Positions 32,302 through 41,755 of a stretch of DNA of 41,815 nucleotides are shown in pieces. Location: contig VIQU02000006.1 of assembly GCA_010206225.2 (NCBI GenBank), positions 76,631 through 118,445 on the forward strand, written 5' to 3'. A program made the position numbers and the translations under genes. The stretch's first letter is position 1. Each line of letters starts with the position of its first letter. This DNA comes from Lachnospiraceae bacterium MD308 (lineage in GTDB: Bacteria > Bacillota > Clostridia > Lachnospirales > Lachnospiraceae). The notes under the pieces are model-generated. The model searched no databases and had not been told where the DNA came from. It saw only the letters and a list, made by a program, of their open reading frames with translations.

Positions 32302-34359
32302 CTATATATCCCCTTTCTCCAACATTGTCCTTATCACTCGCTTGACCTCCGCTACCGCTCTGTCTATATCCGTATGGTCAAACTGTGCACCGGCAGCATT
32401 GATATGTCCGCCCCCGCCAAGCTTCTCCATGATCACCTGCACATTCGCCTCATCAATCGAACGTGCGCTCACATATATTCTTCCATTATAAATCGTTAAT
32501 ACAAACGATGCTTTTATCTCATTGATCTCTAGCAGCTCATTCGCCGCCTGCGCCCCCAGAATGGTAGGACTTTCCACATTCGAGCAAAGATTCTTCGCAA
32601 TAGCATATTTCTCGCAGAACACCTCTGCACTGCTGATGATCGCCGCCTTCACCTGATAGGATTCCATATCATCCCTGAACATCTTCTTCACAAGAGTAAT
32701 ATCCGCGCCGCACCTTCTTAAGAATGCAGCAGCCTCAAAGGTACGCACTCCCGTCCGGTATGCAAAATTATTCGTATCGATCATAATACCCGCATAAAGA
32801 CTGCTTGCCTCCAGCTTCGGGATCTTAATATCATCCACAATATACTGCAGAACTTCTGCAATCATCTCGCATGCAGAAGACGCATAGGGTTCAATATATG
32901 AAAGAACCGCATTCTCAATATTATCCGCGCTCTGTCTGTGATGGTCGAGCACTACAACTGTCTTACTGATCTTAAGCAAGCCTTCACACTCTGTCATCAT
33001 CGGCCGATTCGTATCTACGACAATGACCATAGAAGTCTCACTTGCCATCTCCAGCGCTTCCGACGATGTGAGAAACAAATCCTCCGGATAATCCGGATTA
33101 TTCTCATAAGAACTATACAGAGGCCTTAACGATGCAGACACCTCGTTGATAACGATATGCACTTTCTTTTCCAGTGTCCGCGCTGCACGATACACGCCGA
33201 TCGCCGCACCTAACGCATCCACATCTGTAAGCTTATGCCCCATGACAAATATTTCGTCCTTTACCGTCATAAACTCACGCAGCGCTTCCGCTTTTACCCT
33301 CGCCTTCACGCGGGTATTCTTGGCAGTCTGTTCACGCTTCCCGCCATAATAAGTAATACCATTGCAGGCTTTGATCACCGCCTGATCACCGCCTCTTGCA
33401 AGCGCCAGATCTATCGCCACACGTGCGTAGTTATAACTCTGCGAATACGCATCGGCGCTGAGTCCGAGACCGATACTTAAAGTTGCAGGAATACTGTTTC
33501 CTATGTTAATGGATTTCACATCTTCCAGAAGAGAAAACTTATCATTCTCCATCTCCTTAAATCCGATTTTCTGGACAGCAATAAAATATTTGTCATTCTC
33601 CATCTTACGGACAATACCATTCACTTTAGAGATGTACTGGTTGATCTTGCGGTCAACCAGCGCGATCAAAAGAGACTGACGCACTTCCTCAACACTGTTT
33701 ATCACTTCATCATAATTATCAATATATATCAGCCCGGCAACAAGTCTCTGCTCCTCGCTGGCCCGGATATATTGATTAAGTTCCGTTACATCCTGAAGAT
33801 AAACCGCAATGAAATACTCCCGGTCTCCCGGAAGCTCCATAAGACGTCCCATCTCATTAAAGCCTTCTACCGACACCTTTCTGAGCTCAGCCTTATACTC
33901 CTTTTCCTCATAATAGACATCCATCTCGACGATGTCATTCTCTTCCTTCGGAAAAATACTGGTATTAAGCTCCGGGATCAGCTTACTAACATATACATCT
34001 CCGATCCTTTTTCCCAGAATCTCTTCAAACTGCTCATTAAGCCATACAATCTTTCCATTTTCCAATAAAATTGCATAAGGAAGCGCCAGTTCCTTAAGAA
34101 GTGTGTTCTGTACGATTCCATACTGCGCTGCGAATTCTACCAAATCTTTTACAATCCCGGCTCTGCCGTACAAATACAGGAATATGATCATGCCGATATA
34201 GACGATGACGAAAATAAACATCACCATCCCGGCACGCCGGTCAATACTAAATATCCAAACATTCACTGCAATCAGTAGAATCGCCATAACCATCGGAAGC
34301 TGCATATACAATTTGAGCTGTCCTTTTAGGCGCACTTGCTCTTCCTGCTTTTTCTTCAT
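32302..34359 (-). CDS. gdpP: Cyclic-di-AMP phosphodiesterase GdpP
   Basis: A 685-residue membrane-bound enzyme that hydrolyses c-di-AMP. Two membrane helices (about 18-34 and 40-60) are followed by a PAS-like domain (about 75-190), a degenerate GGDEF domain (about 200-335, with ARGGDQAVIK), then the DHH domain (FVMGHKLTDVDALGAA, VVDTNRP and VVLDHHRQ) and DHHA1 (GGGGHINAAGA). All DHH metal ligands appear present. The ATG has only a weak GAAGGA site. It leads the gdpP-rplI-dnaB operon. Confidence 0.95.
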   Translation of the reverse strand: MKKKQEEQVRLKGQLKLYMQLPMVMAILLIAVNVWIFSIDRRAGMVMFIFVIVYIGMIIFLYLYGRAGIVKDLVEFAAQYGIVQNTLLKELALPYAILLENGKIVWLNEQFEEILGKRIGDVYVSKLIPELNTSIFPKEENDIVEMDVYYEEKEYKAELRKVSVEGFNEMGRLMELPGDREYFIAVYLQDVTELNQYIRASEEQRLVAGLIYIDNYDEVINSVEEVRQSLLIALVDRKINQYISKVNGIVRKMENDKYFIAVQKIGFKEMENDKFSLLEDVKSINIGNSIPATLSIGLGLSADAYSQSYNYARVAIDLALARGGDQAVIKACNGITYYGGKREQTAKNTRVKARVKAEALREFMTVKDEIFVMGHKLTDVDALGAAIGVYRAARTLEKKVHIVINEVSASLRPLYSSYENNPDYPEDLFLTSSEALEMASETSMVIVVDTNRPMMTECEGLLKISKTVVVLDHHRQSADNIENAVLSYIEPYASSACEMIAEVLQYIVDDIKIPKLEASSLYAGIMIDTNNFAYRTGVRTFEAAAFLRRCGADITLVKKMFRDDMESYQVKAAIISSAEVFCEKYAIAKNLCSNVESPTILGAQAANELLEINEIKASFVLTIYNGRIYVSARSIDEANVQVIMEKLGGGGHINAAGAQFDHTDIDRAVAEVKRVIRTMLEKGDI

Positions 34360-34426
34360 AATCCTTCAACCTTTTCTTCACAACTTGCTATGCTTTTATC
34401 TGAAAAAAAAGCACATATTTTTATAT

Positions 34427-34454
34427 ATTATAGCACTTTTCTACGTTAATGCAA
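34427..34454 (-). promoter_or_regulatory. Promoter of gdpP-rplI-dnaB
   Basis: On the minus strand TTGCAT (34449-34454), 16-base spacer, TATAAT (34427-34432), about 67 bases before gdpP. Confidence 0.7.
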
Positions 34455-34492
34455 GCTAAGCCTCCCCAGTGGCAAAAAATTAAGAAAATTTA

Positions 34493-34524
34493 GCCCCGCT
34501 TTACATTTATCTGTAAAACGGGGC
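34493..34524 (-). terminator. Terminator of galE
   Basis: GCCCCGTTTTAC pairs with GTAAAGCGGGGC (one mismatch), followed on the minus strand by AAATTTTC and ATTTTTTG. It lies 18 bases after the galE stop. Confidence 0.8.
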
Positions 34525-34541
34525 CAGTCTTTTATAACATC

Positions 34542-35561
34542 TTATCCTTCGTATCCATTCGGGTTCTGGGACTGCCATCTCCAAGAATCCTCACACATCT
34601 CATCAAGTCCTCTTTCAGCCTTCCAGCCAAGGACTTTTAATGCCTTCGCCGGATCTGCATAGCACATGGCAATGTCTCCATCTCTTCTCGGCTTGATCTC
34701 ATAAGGAAGCTCTTTTTTGCATGCCTTGGAGAATGCCTTTACCATATCAAGAACAGAATATCCAACGCCTGTTCCCAGATTGATGATATCAAGTCCCGGG
34801 TTCGTCAAGATATAGTCAATCGCCTTTACATGCCCGATCGCAAGATCCACAACATGAATATAATCACGGACTCCCGTGCCGTCCGGCGTATCATAATCAT
34901 CACCGAATACACCCAGCTTTTCAAGCTTGCCTACTGCCACCTGCGTGATATACGGCATAAGATTATTCGGAATTCCTTTCGGATCCTCTCCGATACGTCC
35001 GCTCTTATGCGCGCCTACGGGATTGAAGTAACGAAGCAGGATAACATTCCACTCCGGATCCGCCTTTTGCAAGTCCGTCATAATCTGTTCCATCATGGAT
35101 TTTGTCCATCCATACGGGTTGGTACACTGTCCTTTCGGGCAGTCTTCTGTGATCGGCATAACCTCTGGGCTTCCATATACGGTAGCAGAAGAGCTAAACA
35201 CGATATTCTTCACTCCGACCTCCCTCATAACATCCATAAGCGTAAGCGTTCCATTGATGTTGTTGCGATAATATTCTAATGGCTTACGCACTGATTCACC
35301 CACTGCCTTAAGCGCTGCACAGTGGATAACTGCATCAATGCCCTCGGTCTTAAACATCTCTGTAAGCTTTTCGGCATCCAGCACGTCTCCTTCGTAAAAC
35401 TTCACAGATTTTCCGGTCAGCTCTTCAACTCTTTTTAACGATTCTTTCGAAGAGTTGGAAAGGTTGTCATAGACGACCACCTCATATCCTGTGTTTAAGA
35501 GTTCTAAAGCGGTATGGCTTCCAATATATCCCGCTCCTCCGGTAATTAATACTTTTGCCAT
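34542..35561 (-). CDS. galE: UDP-glucose 4-epimerase
   Basis: A 339-residue NAD-dependent epimerase interconverting UDP-glucose and UDP-galactose, and often the N-acetyl forms. The Rossmann motif GGAGYIGSH is at the start, the catalytic Ser/Thr region is FSSSATVYG, and the YxxxK motif is YGWTKSM. The C-terminal [17 protein letters not shown] is typical. I chose the ATG with AGGAGGG upstream. It is the last gene of the nucleotidyltransferase-NahK-GalE group, so its likely job is recycling UDP-galactose or UDP-GalNAc. Confidence 0.96.
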   Translation of the reverse strand: MAKVLITGGAGYIGSHTALELLNTGYEVVVYDNLSNSSKESLKRVEELTGKSVKFYEGDVLDAEKLTEMFKTEGIDAVIHCAALKAVGESVRKPLEYYRNNINGTLTLMDVMREVGVKNIVFSSSATVYGSPEVMPITEDCPKGQCTNPYGWTKSMMEQIMTDLQKADPEWNVILLRYFNPVGAHKSGRIGEDPKGIPNNLMPYITQVAVGKLEKLGVFGDDYDTPDGTGVRDYIHVVDLAIGHVKAIDYILTNPGLDIINLGTGVGYSVLDMVKAFSKACKKELPYEIKPRRDGDIAMCYADPAKALKVLGWKAERGLDEMCEDSWRWQSQNPNGYEG

Positions 35562-35601
35562 TCTCAATCCCTCCTGCCTGAACTTGGCGGCTCTAACACT
35601 T

Positions 35602-36723
35602 TTACGTCAAGCTGCTGTATTTTTCAATAATTTCTTTCATAGTATACCACTTATGCTCCATATCTTCAACCAGTTTAAACTGCGTACGGCACCTGTCCAA
35701 ATTATGATTCTCTCTGTGTATCTTAAAATAGGTATCCCCCTGCAGATAATCCGTAAGAAAGCGTATCCCGCACTCAAAAGTCATCGCCTTAGCTCCCATA
35801 GGCATAAACTCGATCTCCTTGTCCGTAAGCTTACCGCCGCATCCTTTTATAAAACCTTTTGCATATAGTTCAAATAGCTCCATACTGCAGAGAACCTTGC
35901 TAAGATCCGTCTCATCCTCCGCCGCAGTGCTGGCGCCAAAACGAATGGAATCGCCGAAGTCATTTACCGCAAGGCCGGGCATGACGGTATCTAAATCGAT
36001 CACGCAGATTCCTTTTCCCGTCTTGTTATCTATCATGATGTTATTCAGTTTCGTATCATTATGGGTAACTCTTATGGGCAGCTCCCCGCGGCTTAAAAGT
36101 CCGGAAAAGAAATTCGCCGTCTCTTCCCTCTCAAGCACAAACTGTATCTCATCCTTCACAGAAGCCGCACGGTTTACGCAGTCTTTTTCCACCGCCTCTT
36201 TAAACACTTGAAAACGCGCCTTTGTATCATGAAATCCTTTAATTGTCTCATGAAGTGTTTCTGCCGGATAATCCGCAAGAAGTCTCTGAAAATGTCCGAA
36301 AGCCACTGCACTCTGGTAAAAATGCTCTGGTTTTTCCACCTGATCATAGCTGGTAGCATCAGTAATAAACTTATAAGACCGCCAGTAATCTCCAAGAGGA
36401 TCGCGGTAATAAGGCTTTCCGTCTGCTGCCGGGATCACATTCAGCGTTTCTCTATCCGGATCTCCGCCATTTTCTATAATCTTTTTCCGAAGATGGGAAG
36501 TCACTCCCGTAATGTTCTCCATAAGCTCTACAGGCCTTTCAAAGACAATCCTGTTCATTCTCTGGAGAATAACCTTTACCTGCCCCATCTTCGCAGTCTC
36601 AAACACAAGCAGATAAGTATCATTAATATGACCGCTTCCATAAGTACCTACGCTGATCAGCTCTCCTTCATAGCGGAATTTTTTTATTACTTCATCTCTC
36701 TGTTCTCTGGTCACCTGTGCCAT
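35602..36723 (-). CDS. NahK-like N-acetylhexosamine 1-kinase (aminoglycoside-phosphotransferase fold)
   Basis: A 373-residue anomeric sugar kinase. The nucleotide-binding start has [14 protein letters not shown], the catalytic loop is [11 protein letters not shown] and the metal-binding motif [10 protein letters not shown]. These segments match bifidobacterial N-acetylhexosamine 1-kinase NahK closely, and length agrees. It phosphorylates GlcNAc/GalNAc at C1. Its ATG overlaps the end of the nucleotidyltransferase gene by 13 bases, and galE follows after 40 bases. The three together convert free N-acetylhexosamines or galactose to UDP-sugars. Confidence 0.85.
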   Translation of the reverse strand: MAQVTREQRDEVIKKFRYEGELISVGTYGSGHINDTYLLVFETAKMGQVKVILQRMNRIVFERPVELMENITGVTSHLRKKIIENGGDPDRETLNVIPAADGKPYYRDPLGDYWRSYKFITDATSYDQVEKPEHFYQSAVAFGHFQRLLADYPAETLHETIKGFHDTKARFQVFKEAVEKDCVNRAASVKDEIQFVLEREETANFFSGLLSRGELPIRVTHNDTKLNNIMIDNKTGKGICVIDLDTVMPGLAVNDFGDSIRFGASTAAEDETDLSKVLCSMELFELYAKGFIKGCGGKLTDKEIEFMPMGAKAMTFECGIRFLTDYLQGDTYFKIHRENHNLDRCRTQFKLVEDMEHKWYTMKEIIEKYSSLT

Positions 36724-37649
36724 TCGTTATCCTCCCAAAGTTTTTTCGGATATATGCCCTCATCCTTCATCTTCTGAATCGCAGCAACCACAACAGGCTT
36801 ATCCTCTCTGTAGGTTACTCCATACCATTTGTCCGCAGATTTTAATACCGCCGCCGTTGCCTTTTCCTCTTTCAGCAGATCACTTACTACTTCCGGAAGA
36901 AAATACTCACATTTCTGTGGATTTTCAATCAGCCCTTTATCAAGGAATGCCGGAAATCTGTCCTTAAGTTCAACTAAAATACTTTTCGTAAATCCCCACA
37001 TATTCATAGATACTATCGTATCCTCTGGAAGCGCTGTCCATGTTGCCCCGTCGTCTTCTGTATAGGCGATGCCGCCGTCACGTTTCTCAATCTTAGTTCT
37101 CTCATGAATCGCCACCAGCTCCCCCTGCTTATTCATATCACAGACCCCACGGGCTACATGCCCGTTATCCGTTACCGTATTAGCAAGCTTATAACCTACC
37201 ATCGTATAGCGATACTTTTCGTCATCCTCATGAGAGGCCAGATAATCATAGATGAGTTTGAACGCTTCCGCGCCATAGTAATCATCTGCATTAATAACCG
37301 CAAACGGACCATCCACCTCATCAATACAGCTTAAGATCGCATGTCCTGTCCCCCATGGCTTCACCCTTCCTTCCGGCACCGCATACCAGTCCGGAATATT
37401 CGTAATCTCCTGAAAGGCATAAGCAACTTCCATGTATCCTGAAACCCTGTTTCCTACAATCTCCCTGAAATCCTTCTCATTCTCTCTCTTAATAATAAAT
37501 ACTACCTTCTCAAAACCTGCTTTTTTCGCATCATACATGGAAAAATCCATAATAATATGACCTTCGTCATCCACTGGATCAATCTGCTTAAGTCCCCCGT
37601 AACGGCTTCCCATTCCTGCCGCCATAATCACTAACACTGGTTTACCCAT
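36711..37649 (-). CDS. Sugar-1-phosphate nucleotidyltransferase
   Basis: A 312-residue NTP-transferase-fold protein. The start has the signature MAAGMGSRYGGLKQIDP, with GTGHAILSCIDEV and NADDYYG for the metal-binding Asp pair. It lacks the typical GlmU/GalU C-terminal features. Members of this type pair with NahK in Firmicutes galacto-N-biose clusters and are expected to join a hexose or hexosamine 1-phosphate to UMP. It starts at an ATG with GGAGG upstream, after an internal terminator that separates it from the transport genes. Confidence 0.85.
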   Translation of the reverse strand: MGKPVLVIMAAGMGSRYGGLKQIDPVDDEGHIIMDFSMYDAKKAGFEKVVFIIKRENEKDFREIVGNRVSGYMEVAYAFQEITNIPDWYAVPEGRVKPWGTGHAILSCIDEVDGPFAVINADDYYGAEAFKLIYDYLASHEDDEKYRYTMVGYKLANTVTDNGHVARGVCDMNKQGELVAIHERTKIEKRDGGIAYTEDDGATWTALPEDTIVSMNMWGFTKSILVELKDRFPAFLDKGLIENPQKCEYFLPEVVSDLLKEEKATAAVLKSADKWYGVTYREDKPVVVAAIQKMKDEGIYPKKLWEDNEWHR

Positions 37650-37709
37650 CGCTCTACCTCCAAATTCTAATATCTTTGTTTATTTTATCACATAATCCTG
37701 TGAAAAAGA

Positions 37710-37750
37710 AAGCTTATCCACTCCTTTTACCTAAAAGTCTGGATAAGCTT
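37710..37750 (-). terminator. Terminator after the permease genes
   Basis: AAGCTTATCCA pairs perfectly with TGGATAAGCTT over 11 bases, followed on the minus strand by TTCTTTTTC. It falls between the transport genes and the nucleotidyltransferase gene and may attenuate read-through. Confidence 0.8.
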
Positions 37751-37764
37751 AAAATCCTCTTCTT

Positions 37765-38598
37765 TTAACCCTTTACTCCACCGGAGGTTAAGCCCGCAAC
37801 CAGATGTTTTTCGATTGCAAGGAACAGAACAACAACAGGAATTGTCGCAAACAGCGATGTCGCAAACAGATACTGCCACTGGATAAAGTTAAATCCATAA
37901 AATACATTAATACCAACAGTAATTGGCTTGAAAATATCTGTAGAAATTAGTGTAAGCGCAATCGTATATTCATTCCATGCATTGATAAACACAAAAATCA
38001 GCGTGGTAATAATGCCGGGCGCCGCCATCGGAAGCAATACTTTTATAAGCGCTTTCACTGTCCCGCACCCGTCAATCTTGGCAGCCTGCTCCATCTCCGG
38101 GGAAATCCCCATAAATGTACCACGCAGCAGCCAGATCGCAAATGCCTGATTAAATGCCGCATTTAAAAGGATCAGTCCTAAAATCGTATCATTCAGGTTA
38201 ATATTGACCATCATTCTGTAGATACCCACCAGAAGAACTACCGGCGAAAACATCTGGCTCATGATGACAGCCCCCATAAAAATGCCTTTTCCTTTGAATC
38301 TCATACGCGCAAGAGCATAAGCCGCCGGAATCCCGCATAAAATAGCAAGCAGGGTAGCCCCTCCTGCAATAACCATAGAATTCGTCAAATACTTAAATAC
38401 CGGAGCCGCCGTCCAGATATCGGAAAAGTTGGACCACCGCCAGACTTCAGGCAGGATGTGCCCGATCTCATACATCTCCTTCTTATCCTTAAGAGCCGTA
38501 ATGAACATGACAAAGTAAGGATAGAGTATAATAACGCAGAGAACCACTATAAATACATATAACAAAATTGTCTGCCATGATTTTCTTTTTGATGCCAT
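37765..38598 (-). CDS. ABC sugar transporter permease, MalG type
   Basis: A 277-residue inner-membrane permease with six helices. The EAA loop reads EMEQAAKIDGCGTVKALIKVLLP and contacts the ATPase. The last helix and GLTSGGVKG tail are typical of MalG-like carbohydrate uptake (CUT1) permeases. The ATG directly follows the stop of the first permease with GAGGAG upstream. No ATPase gene is present. Confidence 0.93.
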   Translation of the reverse strand: MASKRKSWQTILLYVFIVVLCVIILYPYFVMFITALKDKKEMYEIGHILPEVWRWSNFSDIWTAAPVFKYLTNSMVIAGGATLLAILCGIPAAYALARMRFKGKGIFMGAVIMSQMFSPVVLLVGIYRMMVNINLNDTILGLILLNAAFNQAFAIWLLRGTFMGISPEMEQAAKIDGCGTVKALIKVLLPMAAPGIITTLIFVFINAWNEYTIALTLISTDIFKPITVGINVFYGFNFIQWQYLFATSLFATIPVVVLFLAIEKHLVAGLTSGGVKG

Positions 38599-39483
38599 CT
38601 AACTCTCCTCCTCTCCGCGCAGCGACAGGATCATATAGATGCTGGCACAGAATGCTAAAATTACGAAACCGATAACGGATACGGCTGCGGCATGCCCGCC
38701 CTTTCCATCCGTAAAGGACAACTGATACAGATATGTAACCAAAGTATGTGTCTGATCGGCCGGAGCGCCTTTGGAAATCGTCCAGACAATCGGAAAAGAG
38801 TTAAATACATAAATAATATTCAGTACTGTTGAAACGGTTAAGCTAGGCGCTACTAAAGGCAGCGTGATCTTAAAAAGCTTCTGCCAGAAGCTGGCGCCGT
38901 CAACTGACGCCGATTCATATAACGAGCCGTCAATACTCTGCAGACCTGACAGCACACAGAATGTAACAAACGGGAATGTAACGAAAATACCAACCCAGCA
39001 TTCCCATCCGAACATAGAGCCGGCCGTCTTCGTCCAGTTTACAAAACCATCGATCAGTCCGATCTTTTTCAAAAGAATATTGAGCGAACCATAATCCGCA
39101 TTAATAATATACTTCCATATAACCGACTGGATGATAAGAGCTGTTGCCCACGGAAAGATAACAACCGCACGGACAAACTTCCGTCCCTTAAACTCCTGAT
39201 TTAATACCATTGCCAGAACAAACCCGAAAACCGTAGATACCCCGACTACAACTACCGTCCATATCACAGTATTCTGCAGCGTATGCCAGAATATCGGCTC
39301 TGCAAAAATATCCAGATAATTCTGGACTCCATTCAGCCCCCTCACGATGCCGCTTCGTCCGACATCCGAAAATGAAATCTTGAATACCGAAACGATCGGT
39401 ATCAGAATCATGCTTACCATAAGTATAACACTCGGCAGCAGCCAGACATACGGCTGTATCATTGCCAGCGTCTTTTTTTTCAT
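38599..39483 (-). CDS. ABC sugar transporter permease, MalF type
   Basis: A 294-residue permease with six helices. The N-terminal YVWLLPSVILMVSMILIPI helix and the EAA loop LYESASVDGASFWQKLFKITLP are typical of MalF-like CUT1 permeases. I chose the ATG 7 bases after AGGAGG; the GTG two codons earlier is too close to the site. It is coupled to the MalG-type gene downstream and follows the binding protein gene after a hairpin. Confidence 0.93.
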   Translation of the reverse strand: MKKKTLAMIQPYVWLLPSVILMVSMILIPIVSVFKISFSDVGRSGIVRGLNGVQNYLDIFAEPIFWHTLQNTVIWTVVVVGVSTVFGFVLAMVLNQEFKGRKFVRAVVIFPWATALIIQSVIWKYIINADYGSLNILLKKIGLIDGFVNWTKTAGSMFGWECWVGIFVTFPFVTFCVLSGLQSIDGSLYESASVDGASFWQKLFKITLPLVAPSLTVSTVLNIIYVFNSFPIVWTISKGAPADQTHTLVTYLYQLSFTDGKGGHAAAVSVIGFVILAFCASIYMILSLRGEEES

Positions 39484-39541
39484 TGCCACGCCTCCTTAGA
39501 TAACCTGTAAAACTGTCTTTTATACATCAGCTTATATAAAT

Positions 39542-39568
39542 CGAGGGGCGAAGCAATTCGGCCCCTCG
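39542..39568 (-). promoter_or_regulatory. Intercistronic hairpin after the binding-protein gene
   Basis: CGAGGGGC pairs perfectly with GCCCCTCG around an 11-base loop, without a following U-run. Such structures after binding-protein genes commonly stabilise that part of the mRNA and lower permease expression. Confidence 0.6.
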
Positions 39569-39589
39569 ATCATACACAACGCAATCCTG

Positions 39590-40879
39590 TTATTTTGCAA
39601 CAGATTCCTGAAGTTTATCAAGTGCTTCCTGAGCACCAACCGTACCCTCACATACCTGCTGTTCAACATCAATAACACCATTTCTTACATCCATCCACTC
39701 TGCCTTCTGCATCGGATAGAATTTGCAGTTCGGAAGTACCGCGCAGAACGTCTTGAAGTATTCGCTGCTTCCTGTAGCATCAGAGCCGCCAACCGTATAT
39801 TTCTCTGCATTTGCCGCAAGGTTGTCAGATGCATCCTGAGTTGCCGGCAGGAATCCTTCATATACCATGTAGTTGGAATATGTCTCACACTCGTAAAATG
39901 CATCAAAGAACTTCGTGATCGCTGCTGTACGTGCGTCATCAGCCTTCTCATCCTTGAATACCATTAACTGATCGCAAACACCAAGAGCTGTCTTCTCGCC
40001 CGGGAGATCTGCCGCAACATAATTAACCTTAGAATCAGCAGCAACCATGTTCATAGGTCCGATCATCATAGCAAGTGTTCCTGCACTGAACGCATCCTGA
40101 AGCGGATAACGAGTATCCGTGAAAGGCGCTGAGTTGCAGTAACCGGAATCAATAAGTTTTTTAATATACTCAACTGCTTCTACATTCTCTTTGCTGTTAA
40201 GCGCCCAATTTCCATCATCATCAACATATCCGCCGCCAAAATTCCATGTATAATAAGAAAATGCTGCCTGACCTTCATCTGTGGAAATGTCAAGTCCCCA
40301 TGGAACGATATCTTTTCCGAATTTGTCTTGTACTGCCTTGCAGGCCGCAAGCACTTCATCCCATGTTGCCGGCGGATTCTCGATACCCGCCTCCTTCAAG
40401 AGATCAACATTACAGAAAAGTGAACGGCAGGATGCCAGAATCGGCAGTGCCCAAACTGTACCATCCATATCGTTGGACTCCCAGAAGCTCTGAATAAAAT
40501 TAGCCTTCAACTCATCAGATACATACTCTTCCGCCGGCATCAACAAATCATCTGCCACATAATCAGCAAAACCGCTGATATTTAAGATATCCGGCTGCTC
40601 GTTACTGGAAATACGTGTATTTACTACACTGTAAATATCATTCCATGAAACAATCTCAATATTGAGGTCAATGTCCTTGTTCGCTTCCTCAAAGGTCTTT
40701 TCAAATTCTGTCCACCACTCCTGTGTGTAGTTGCCATACTGAGAAATGATGACATCAAGAGCAACCTTTCCTGAATCTCCGCCTTCACTTCCGCCCCCAT
40801 TGTCTTTGCTTCCGCATCCAGCAAGCATGGTTCCTACCATTGCTGTACATAACAATACGCTGATAATTTTCTTTTTCAT
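39590..40879 (-). CDS. ABC sugar-binding lipoprotein (solute-binding family 1)
   Basis: A 429-residue exported lipoprotein with lipobox LAGC (Cys22) and a Gly/Ser-rich linker to about residue 38. The remaining part is a family 1 extracellular binding fold: WTEFEKTFEEANKDIDLNIE, DILNISGF, WALPILASCRSLFCN, NPPATWDEVLAACKAV and AFSAGTLAMMIGP. It captures oligosaccharides for the two permeases downstream. The ATG has AAGGAGG. The neighbouring NahK-type genes point to a hexosamine-containing substrate such as galacto-N-biose or lacto-N-biose, which is inference. Confidence 0.92.
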   Translation of the reverse strand: MKKKIISVLLCTAMVGTMLAGCGSKDNGGGSEGGDSGKVALDVIISQYGNYTQEWWTEFEKTFEEANKDIDLNIEIVSWNDIYSVVNTRISSNEQPDILNISGFADYVADDLLMPAEEYVSDELKANFIQSFWESNDMDGTVWALPILASCRSLFCNVDLLKEAGIENPPATWDEVLAACKAVQDKFGKDIVPWGLDISTDEGQAAFSYYTWNFGGGYVDDDGNWALNSKENVEAVEYIKKLIDSGYCNSAPFTDTRYPLQDAFSAGTLAMMIGPMNMVAADSKVNYVAADLPGEKTALGVCDQLMVFKDEKADDARTAAITKFFDAFYECETYSNYMVYEGFLPATQDASDNLAANAEKYTVGGSDATGSSEYFKTFCAVLPNCKFYPMQKAEWMDVRNGVIDVEQQVCEGTVGAQEALDKLQESVAK

Positions 40880-40995
40880 ACTTTTTCCTCCTTATACCAA
40901 AATTATCTGAATGTTTTGTGTATTCATTGTAGTATAAAACTGCACAAAAATATTTGTCTTATATTTCCATTTATTTGTACTATCAGCCCTAACTA

Positions 40996-41025
40996 TTGAT
41001 TTACTTTTATCAAAGAAGTTATGAT
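40996..41025 (+). promoter_or_regulatory. Candidate promoter of the AraC-type gene
   Basis: TTGATT (40996-41001), an 18-base spacer and TATGAT (41020-41025), 39 bases before the start codon. It lies in the gap shared with the divergent transport operon. Confidence 0.5.
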
Positions 41026-41064
41026 ATTGTAAATTTTCCACAAAGACATTCAAGGAGGAGTTTT

Positions 41065-41532
41065 ATGGGATACGATGGCGTCACCTTAAAAAGCTCAATT
41101 TCTATCGGTAAAATATACAGTATTCACTATTTTGAGTATATGAGCGACTTTTCTTTTGGAGGAGAGATGCATAATTTCTGGGAATTTATATGTGTTGACA
41201 AAGGCGAGATAGGCGTGACCGCCGACAAGACTTTTTCGCTATTAAAAACGGGGGATATTGCGTTCCACCAACCCAATGAATTTCACAGCGTGCAGGCCAC
41301 AGGAAAGACCGCGCCCAATCTGGTCGTAATTTCCTTTGAATGCTATGATCCGGCAATGAATTTTTTCCGAAAACGCATTTTAAAAATTGACGATCTGGAA
41401 CGCAATCTTCTGGCAAATATCATTATCGAAGCCAGAAACTGCTTCGACTGCCGTCTGGATGATCCTTATCTTATGAATATGCCTCAGAAAGAATCTCCTG
41501 TCTTCGGAGCAGAGCAGATGATACTTAATTAA
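41065..41532 (+). pseudogene. AraC-family regulator, truncated before the DNA-binding domain
   Basis: A 155-residue remnant. It has the N-terminal cupin sensor of AraC-type regulators (MHNFWEFICVDKGEIGVTAD, then LLKTGDIAFHQPNEFHSV) and the start of the linker helix (FGAEQMI), then stops. Full-length relatives continue for about 120 more residues with two helix-turn-helix motifs, absent here. The ATG has AAGGAGGAG upstream and a promoter-like sequence lies ahead. Directly after the break the sequence becomes AT-rich and a probable transposase gene follows, so an insertion is the likely cause. It is divergent from the sugar ABC operon and was probably its regulator. Confidence 0.7.
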
Positions 41533-41706
41533 AACTTTCCCAATTTACCGGACTATAGAATAGACCTGTAAACTCGTAAAAAACTATATAATACATTCAA
41601 AACTAGCTAAGCAAAAGTAATAATCTTAAAAAAATGGCCATTTTTAACCGTGCCACACCTGTTAATCCATTCAGATTTTTGTAAAATTGTGTATAAAACA
41701 CTATTA

Positions 41707-41741
41707 TATATAGTCCTAATATGATATAATAGGACTATATA
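41707..41741. repeat. Perfect 12-bp palindromic arms in the putative IS leader
   Basis: TATATAGTCCTA and TAGGACTATATA flank an 11-base centre, and the right arm begins within a TATAAT box (41725-41730). It lies 14 bases before the ATG of the putative transposase gene and could be an operator or a structure blocking read-through translation. Confidence 0.55.
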
Positions 41742-41755
41742 AAGAGGTGATTTTT

